Below the pieces are notes generated by a model, which saw nothing but the letters and a program-made list of their open reading frames with translations, searched no databases and had not been told where the DNA came from. Made by a program: the position numbers and the translations under genes. This document shows, piece by piece, positions 59,397 through 64,000 of a DNA stretch of 64,000 bases (its first letter is position 1; each line of letters starts with the position of its first letter). The DNA comes from a virus: the IMG/VR virus record IMGVR_UViG_3300036791_001436, positions 1 through 64,000 of that record; one strand, written 5' to 3'.

Positions 59397-59459
59397 AGTA
59401 TATAGAAGCTCTAATGGTCAATCAACGGTAGTTTTGGGGGCGACCAAAAATTATTTTTG
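59397..59459 (-). promoter_or_regulatory. Promoter P8 with upstream dyad
   Basis: On the - strand: TTGATT (59425-59420), 17-bp spacer, TATACT (59402-59397). The dyad CCAAAAATTATTTTTG at 59444-59459 is centred about 62 bases before the predicted start near 59390. It would drive the genes from 59304 down to the terminator at 56171. Confidence 0.7.
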
Positions 59460-59514
59460 TGCTACCTTTGGCCAGGCCTATGCTACGGCAATCCCTATCT
59501 ATCCCTCCGGCCTA

Positions 59515-59533
59515 TCCCTATCTATTCCGTTGC
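59515..59533 (-). repeat. 19-bp repeat at operon end, copy 2
   Basis: Identical to 33965-33983 and two bases beyond the primase stop on the transcribed side. A shorter related stretch (ATCCCTATCTAT) lies at 59491-59502. Confidence 0.6.
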
Positions 59534-59535
59534 GG

Positions 59536-62007
59536 TTACTTTTTGACTAGCTTGTACATCTGCTTGTTGTGTAGTGTGCGGCCGGGAACTAGACCTGCAG
59601 TGCTGGCAACGGTATGCTTGTTCAACTGTAGGTATCGGCCTAGAGACCGTGGTTCCTGAAGGACTTTGCAGTTGGCGAATTCTTCCTCCCCTGATGCCCA
59701 GGTAGAGATTTCTATAGCCGCCCATTCCTGGCTGTACACCCCCGCGCCGTTCTGCTCTTCCATCTCCGCAACGAACGCGACTAGTCCTTCTAAGGCCCAG
59801 TCTGCCTCGCTCAGACGCTCATCGCGGGAGGACTCTAGGTAGTCCTTCACCCATCCAGCGTCGGAAGGTGCTGCCCCAAAAATTTGTGCAGTGAGCGTAA
59901 GTAGCTGCTCGACGTTGATTAGCCGGTACTTCGCCTTATATCGTGTTGCCCACTTTTCGTGGTTGAATGCGGATCGCAGGAGGCGGTGCACGAACAAGAT
60001 GTGATGTGCCAGCCAGTTTGCCCGACCACCGAATCGCGCCAGTTGGTGGGAGGCCCATTCACCGTCGTACTCTAGTTCGTCCGTCCCCTTATCCAGCTCC
60101 GTGATGATTGAGCGTTGCACGATGTCAGCGTTGGTGAAGGGCTGCCGTATACTCGTAATCCCGAAGACGCAGCTCACGTGGATCTTGACTACTCCGGTAT
60201 TGGTGTAAAGTCGGCGCTGCTCGATGTTTGGCGCAGGCTCAGTAGTGAGTCGGCACAGCTCATCACTGAGCTTTTGCCGAAGCTGCGCATCCTGAAGCTG
60301 GACATTGTCAGTGACATAGAGTCCCCCGGAGTTCGCCACACCAGCCTGCCAGTCTCGTAGGTCGTTCGGAGTGTTTCTAAGGACTGCGCTACCTGTGAGG
60401 ATGTTGAGCCGAATAACGTACAGCGAAGACTTGCCGCTTCCGGCCTCTCCAGTAACGATCTCAACAGGAAGCTGCGTCTCTCGCCAACGGTAGAACCAAG
60501 GGGAGATGTAGTAGAGATAGGAAAGGAGGAGACGCTGGTGGTCCCCGCTTGACTCTTGTATACGTGCTCCCCTAAGAACATCGTACCAACGGTTAGGTAG
60601 GGGTCGTCCACTATCGCCCACGTCGTTGGTTTGAGTCTTGAGGGCCTCTCGGAACTCTTCCTCTGTGATGCCTTGGACATGTCCCGCCTCGAACAAAACG
60701 TTATCGTCCCCGTTGTTCAGGATGGCAATATGGTCTTTAGTGACTCGGACCTGCTGTCCGTCGTTCAGATGGTAGTAGAAGGTATCGCCGCGCCATGCGA
60801 GGATTCGCTCTGGAACTACTTCCTCAATAGGCTGTTCAGCGGAAAACTGGCCCGCCAGCCACGTCAAGGTGCGAACATCGCCTTGGTGTAGATTGTATTC
60901 CTTGAATAGAAGAATGCCCCAAGGGCTATCTGCGTACCCTGGTTCCTTCGGGTGCGGGAATATTACCTTAAGCAGCCTCTTCTCTTCAGCCTGGTAGTAG
61001 TATAGTTGACCTTCATCTGGGGCTCGGAGTCGTTGCCCTCGAGCGTCCAGATCTGTGAGAACTGCAAGGGCAACAGACTGCTGATCCTGTCGGGTAAGCG
61101 AATTACCTCTCTGCAGACGCTCGTTAATGTAGGCACTAATATTCGGGTAACGAGGAAAGGCGGTTCTGTCTGCAATACACCCACGGACAAGTTCTCGAAG
61201 TTTCTCCGGACCTCCGTCCTCGTGTAGCAGATAGTCGTCCAGCCCGGTCTTGTAGAAGAACGTCTTGAGGCCTTGATGCGTAGGCGGGGCTTTCCCGGCG
61301 AGAAGGGGTGGAAGATGACATTGACGGATTTGAGCCAACGGGATTCCACGACGACGAAGCTCGAAAGCAAACATCGCGGCGGCTCTAGCAACGGGTTCTT
61401 TAGCCCTTGGGCCATCCGTGTCATATACAAGGACAATAGGGATGTCGGCTTGTCGTATATAGTTGATGACATCTTCTAGCCCTTCAGCCAGAGTGGAGGC
61501 AAGCTCCACAGGCCTTTTGTTTCCTGGGAGCTTTGCCTTCAACTGGCCGTTGACTGAGGCTAGTTTGGTATCACGTGGAAGACTAATAGTGCGGTTACGC
61601 CAGCTGTCGACGCCGCTAAGAGAGCAACAAGGAAACCCGTTCTTGACAGCAGCGACGGCTTTCTTTTCCCCCTCCGTGACGAGAAGGTATTCCAGTTCAC
61701 CTCGGGAGGCCAATTCATTGATCAGCCCCCACAGTCTTGGCGGGAAGTAAACATGGTTTAGGCTCCCTATGACCTGACGATATTTGGCATCGTCGTCTTC
61801 TACGTCGAACAGCTTTACACGGTAGAAGGGAAGCGGGGTTCCCCTCAGCGAGAAGTAGGGAATAGCATAGCCGTCGCTGCCAACGGGCGCGCCGGTTGCT
61901 GCCTTCTCGGCCGGTGTCAAAGTCTTGGCCCGTATCTCCCCAGGCAGGATCCCTGACTGTGCCAGGTCTGCGAGAAGCTTCGGGCTGTACAGTTGATCCA
62001 CAGACAT
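59536..62007 (-). CDS. Primase-helicase (DUF3854/TOPRIM-like plus AAA helicase)
   Basis: An 823-aa replication protein. The N-terminal 200 residues have a TOPRIM-like pattern, VTEGEKKAVAAVKNGFPCCSLSG near 108 and IVLVYDTDG near 190, as in DUF3854 primases. From about 500 there is a helicase ATPase with Walker A GEAGSGKSS near 517 and a VTDNVQLQD strand near 565. It probably opens and primes DNA at the phage origin, as D5-like primase-helicases do. It follows the 150-aa gene and lies in the P9 transcript. No separate loader was found in the window. Confidence 0.82.
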   Translation of the reverse strand: MSVDQLYSPKLLADLAQSGILPGEIRAKTLTPAEKAATGAPVGSDGYAIPYFSLRGTPLPFYRVKLFDVEDDDAKYRQVIGSLNHVYFPPRLWGLINELASRGELEYLLVTEGEKKAVAAVKNGFPCCSLSGVDSWRNRTISLPRDTKLASVNGQLKAKLPGNKRPVELASTLAEGLEDVINYIRQADIPIVLVYDTDGPRAKEPVARAAAMFAFELRRRGIPLAQIRQCHLPPLLAGKAPPTHQGLKTFFYKTGLDDYLLHEDGGPEKLRELVRGCIADRTAFPRYPNISAYINERLQRGNSLTRQDQQSVALAVLTDLDARGQRLRAPDEGQLYYYQAEEKRLLKVIFPHPKEPGYADSPWGILLFKEYNLHQGDVRTLTWLAGQFSAEQPIEEVVPERILAWRGDTFYYHLNDGQQVRVTKDHIAILNNGDDNVLFEAGHVQGITEEEFREALKTQTNDVGDSGRPLPNRWYDVLRGARIQESSGDHQRLLLSYLYYISPWFYRWRETQLPVEIVTGEAGSGKSSLYVIRLNILTGSAVLRNTPNDLRDWQAGVANSGGLYVTDNVQLQDAQLRQKLSDELCRLTTEPAPNIEQRRLYTNTGVVKIHVSCVFGITSIRQPFTNADIVQRSIITELDKGTDELEYDGEWASHQLARFGGRANWLAHHILFVHRLLRSAFNHEKWATRYKAKYRLINVEQLLTLTAQIFGAAPSDAGWVKDYLESSRDERLSEADWALEGLVAFVAEMEEQNGAGVYSQEWAAIEISTWASGEEEFANCKVLQEPRSLGRYLQLNKHTVASTAGLVPGRTLHNKQMYKLVKK

Positions 62008-62071
62008 ACAGGGTTGGTACCCTTGTCACATCACCCCCAATGGGCGATCTGCATGGTGGTCGTCCTTGTGA

Positions 62072-62524
62072 CTATGCTGTTTGTTGGGGGGTCTGGGTTT
62101 GGGGTTCGTTGTCTGCTTGTTCAGCGGTGTATTGCTCCACCGTGAGAGTCTGTGGGCGCAGTTGCGCGTTGTACGGGTAGGTGTTATCTGCCCGGTGGTA
62201 GATGAGGTAGCTCATCGCACGACCTGCCGGCGTTTGAGCCGATAGGCGGGTGGCTGCCACTAGTCCCTTGGTCACCATCCTGTGGAGGACGGGACGCCAC
62301 ATCTTCGGAGGCAAGGAGGGGCCAATCCCCGTTTGGAGCATCGATGCCGAGACAAATGGGAAGATCGTCATGACGTGCATCAGACGGTCTTCAACATCCC
62401 TAAACAGCTCCTCCACCTGACTCTCAGTGTGAGTCGGCTGGATGAGGTGCACGACCGCAGGAACGTCGTCGACCTCCACTTCGGTTTCGGGGTCGGCTCC
62501 CGTGTCGTTAACTTGGTCGTTCAT
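62072..62524 (-). CDS. Winged-helix-like protein
   Basis: A 150-aa protein with an acidic N-terminus and a central helical region that could be a winged helix (LMHVMTIFPFVSASMLQTGI then WRPVLHRMVTKGLVAATRLS). The C-terminal 30 residues are Gln/Thr/Pro-rich. It is the first gene after P9 and just upstream of the primase-helicase, so an origin-binding or regulatory role is conceivable. Not recognised by name. Confidence 0.6.
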   Translation of the reverse strand: MNDQVNDTGADPETEVEVDDVPAVVHLIQPTHTESQVEELFRDVEDRLMHVMTIFPFVSASMLQTGIGPSLPPKMWRPVLHRMVTKGLVAATRLSAQTPAGRAMSYLIYHRADNTYPYNAQLRPQTLTVEQYTAEQADNEPQTQTPQQTA

Positions 62525-62556
62525 GTAATGCTCCTTACACTCTGTCTCAATTACAT

Positions 62557-62585
62557 ATTATATAGCACCCTATGGGGTCAATCAA
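62557..62585 (-). promoter_or_regulatory. Promoter P9
   Basis: On the - strand: TTGATT (62585-62580), 17-bp spacer, TATAAT (62562-62557) in GCTATATAAT. A CCCAAAG half-site lies upstream near 62595-62601, but there is no dyad at -61. It reads into the winged-helix-like and primase-helicase genes. Confidence 0.75.
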
Positions 62586-62614
62586 GAGGGCATCTTTGGG
62601 TTGAATAGTTCGCC

Positions 62615-63025
62615 CTAGAAACGCTTCACGTTGACGGTGGGCGTATCGGCGTCCGTCATGAAATCGTCCAGGATCCCCTGTGCTTCGAAGTAGTCCTTCG
62701 CCTTCTGCTGGTTCAACATACGCCGCGGGACGATCGTTTGGGAAGCCTCGTAGGTGTCACCGCGCTTCGTCCATGGCTGCTCACGCCCTAATTTGGCTTT
62801 CAGCAGGTCGACGTACAGCTTCTCCACCTTCTCGATGTCCTTCCGGAGAGCCTTGAGGGGGCCGATGTCGTCGATCAGCGCCACTGGCGTCACGTTCCCC
62901 ATCTTCGGAGCTTCCCTCTCGAACCAGGGCTGTAGGACTTTGAAGGCGGCCTCCCATTCCATCTCGCGCTGCGTCCGTTGCGGTGGCATGAGAGGGATGG
63001 CGTTGGCTGGTTGTGGGTCGCTCAT
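62615..63025 (-). CDS. Hypothetical helical protein
   Basis: A 136-aa protein with a central charged helix that may be a coiled coil (PLKALRKDIEKVEKLYVDLL). It is the last gene of the short P10 transcript and overlaps the 81-aa gene by four bases. Function unknown. Confidence 0.6.
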   Translation of the reverse strand: MSDPQPANAIPLMPPQRTQREMEWEAAFKVLQPWFEREAPKMGNVTPVALIDDIGPLKALRKDIEKVEKLYVDLLKAKLGREQPWTKRGDTYEASQTIVPRRMLNQQKAKDYFEAQGILDDFMTDADTPTVNVKRF

Positions 63026-63267
63026 GCTTCTATGTCTAGCCTCCAGGTTTGATTGCGGACGGAATTCCAGAGCTTGTCGACCGTGGACTTGAGATCCTCA
63101 CAGTCTTGCCACAAGGTTGATGCACACTCCTTGTCACCCTGCGACTTGAGCTGTTGCTCTCCTACTAGCCCGACGGCGATCGCATTGTTCATCACCCGCT
63201 CGATGCTGTTGATGCGGATGAGCTTGATGTCCTTTGCGGAGAGCTCCAGCTCGATTGTGACCTTCAT
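63022..63267 (-). CDS. Small hypothetical protein
   Basis: An 81-aa helical protein beginning with a short beta strand (MKVTIELELSAKDIKLI). No family recognised. ATG 63267 has AAGGAT upstream, and its stop overlaps the next start. Confidence 0.6.
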   Translation of the reverse strand: MKVTIELELSAKDIKLIRINSIERVMNNAIAVGLVGEQQLKSQGDKECASTLWQDCEDLKSTVDKLWNSVRNQTWRLDIEA

Positions 63268-63316
63268 GGTATCCTTCTGGTAGAGAGGTTGGGAACATCT
63301 GCTTCCGCGCGGTCTT

Positions 63317-63637
63317 TCACCCGTGGGCCGCGGTAGCGTGAGGGTCTCGGATCCACCCGATGTAGACGTCGCCGACTCTGTGGTGTACCTTACGTGGCGG
63401 CTTCGTCACCTCGTACAGAGCCCAAACGAACCCTTCCGGGGGCTGTTGGATGAAGGTTGGGCTGGCCCGGCGAAGGTTCGTACCGAACTTGTCTCCGTTC
63501 CGGGGACCGTCCCCTTCAACCTGTAGGATCTTGTACCCGTAGAATATGGGTGCCCCTTCCTGACTGATATTGGCGCTCATCTTCTCTTCCCTCGGTCTTG
63601 GGTTCTTGGGCGGTGCTGCCTTCTTGCCCCTAGGCAT
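63317..63637 (-). CDS. Small hypothetical protein, first leftward gene
   Basis: A 106-aa protein starting at ATG 63637 with GGAG upstream. The frame is open to 63748, but promoter P10 lies inside that part, so the shorter start is chosen. The N-terminal 20 residues are Lys/Pro-rich and the rest looks like a small beta domain (FYGYKILQVEGDGP, WALYEVTKPPRKVHHRVGDV). Probably an early gene; function unknown. Confidence 0.6.
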   Translation of the reverse strand: MPRGKKAAPPKNPRPREEKMSANISQEGAPIFYGYKILQVEGDGPRNGDKFGTNLRRASPTFIQQPPEGFVWALYEVTKPPRKVHHRVGDVYIGWIRDPHATAAHG

Positions 63638-63671
63638 GTACCTTTGCTCCAGATCTCCTACTTCACTATTC

Positions 63672-63700
63672 ATTATATAGCAACTTCCAGAGGGCTTCAA
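63672..63700 (-). promoter_or_regulatory. Promoter P10 (leftward half of divergent pair)
   Basis: On the - strand: TTGAAG (63700-63695), 17-bp spacer, TATAAT (63677-63672) in GCTATATAAT. The predicted start is near 63665, 63.5 bases from the centre of the shared dyad at 63721-63736. Confidence 0.8.
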
Positions 63701-63720
63701 GAGGCATTCGATTGGTCGGG

Positions 63721-63736
63721 CCAAAATCTTTTTTGG
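63721..63736. promoter_or_regulatory. Shared dyad between divergent promoters P10 and P11
   Basis: CCAAAATCTTTTTTGG, centred at 63728.5. The two -10 boxes lie at equal distances on either side, so the dyad is exactly central. It is the best candidate binding site for a regulator of the whole promoter family. Confidence 0.65.
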
Positions 63737-63756
63737 GTTCAACCCCATTTCGCCTC

Positions 63757-63785
63757 TTGAGGTCCCTTAGGGGTTGCTATATAAT
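63757..63785 (+). promoter_or_regulatory. Promoter P11 (rightward half of divergent pair)
   Basis: TTGAGG at 63757-63762, 17-bp spacer, TATAAT at 63780-63785 in GCTATATAAT. The predicted start is near 63792. It would drive the gene at the right edge of the window. Confidence 0.8.
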
Positions 63786-63812
63786 ATATAGAATGGAATT
63801 GGGGTGACGAGA

Positions 63813-64000
63813 GTGAGTCTGTACACCGCACGGCGGATCTCCAAAGAGCAGATCGCCATGACCAAGTGGGAAGCGGATCGCACCGACCCACTTGAAGTGT
63901 ACTACATATTTGGGTCCAAATGCTCTTGTCTCGGGAGCCTTAGACAACCATACTGCCGCCACATGCAAGTCCTAGCCGCGTTCCGCGAACTGCAGAGCAA
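63813..64000 (+). CDS. Partial gene with SWIM-like zinc motif
   Basis: Open to the window edge. From GTG 63813 (or GTG 63804 in the same frame) it reads 62 codons: a helical start (RRISKEQIAMTKWEADR), then YYIFGSKCSCLGSLRQPYCRHM. CxC-x8-CxH fits the SWIM zinc finger, a DNA- or protein-binding element. Only the N-terminal part is visible, so the family is uncertain. Transcribed from P11, opposite to the genes to its left. Confidence 0.55.
   Translation, partial: MSLYTARRISKEQIAMTKWEADRTDPLEVYYIFGSKCSCLGSLRQPYCRHMQVLAAFRELQS

Noticed and set aside
1-64000. tRNA genes and CRISPR arrays
   Set aside because: I saw no cloverleaf with a GTTCRANNC loop and CCA end, and no regularly spaced direct repeats with spacers. 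A tRNAscan run would be decisive.
63813-64000. Window as a closed circle with the last gene continuing at position 1
   Set aside because: The frame would read into the AT-rich left end with no protein-like sequence, so the window gives no support for joining its ends.

Overview
The window is one continuous piece of a tailed double-stranded DNA phage, most likely a siphovirus with a long non-contractile tail: it has TerL, portal, HK97-type capsid, tail tube, two-ORF tail chaperone, 1379-residue tape measure and J-like tip genes, and no sheath or contractile baseplate genes. It is moderately GC-rich apart from an AT-rich left end. Sec-type signal peptides on two phage proteins point to a Gram-negative host. 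The class II ribonucleotide reductase and ThyX would suit an alphaproteobacterial host, but the sequence does not fix the host. No integrase, repressor pair, tRNA, CRISPR array or insertion sequence was seen, so a lytic lifestyle is likely. No convincing endolysin was found.

Layout. 1-33841, all on the + strand, is packaging and virion genes: candidate small terminase, TerL, portal, a set of small virion proteins, a 2762-residue repetitive fibre-like protein, a small two-helix membrane protein, a DUF2213 protease/scaffold gene with a probable nested scaffold start, decoration protein, major capsid protein, head-tail connectors, tail terminator, tail tube, chaperones, tape measure, distal tail genes, J-like tip protein and a glycine-rich fibre. 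From 33991 to 63637 every gene is on the - strand. In transcription order (right to left) this arm holds small early-type genes, a primase-helicase, two secreted low-complexity proteins, a RuvC-like nuclease, an HNH endonuclease, a DJ-1/PfpI-like protein, ExoX-C domain protein, DNA ligase, ThyX, SNF2-like helicase, a PD-(D/E)XK nuclease, a Sak4-like ATPase, a DUF669 protein, a small HTH protein, the 7-deazaguanine block (QueC, QueD, QueE, DpdA-like), a UDG-PolA fusion, and then class II RNR, DUF3310, FolE and a phosphoribosyltransferase. At the right edge a + strand gene with a SWIM-like zinc motif starts from a divergent promoter and runs off the window.

How the genes work together. FolE, QueD, QueE and QueC form a complete GTP-to-preQ0 pathway, and the DpdA-like transglycosylase could place preQ0 into DNA. 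The predicted result is a genome carrying 2'-deoxy-7-cyano-7-deazaguanine as protection from restriction. RNR and ThyX supply nucleotides. Primase-helicase, PolA, helicase, ligase, RuvC-like, PD-(D/E)XK and Sak4-like proteins supply replication and recombination.

Regulation. Twelve promoter-like sites share a -35 close to TTGAnn, exactly 17 bp of spacer, and in eight cases an identical 10-mer GCTATATAAT. Seven also carry a CCAAAA/TTTTGG-type dyad centred about 61-64 bp upstream of the predicted start. The right-end divergent pair is symmetric around one such dyad. This phased promoter family is the least expected feature of the window.
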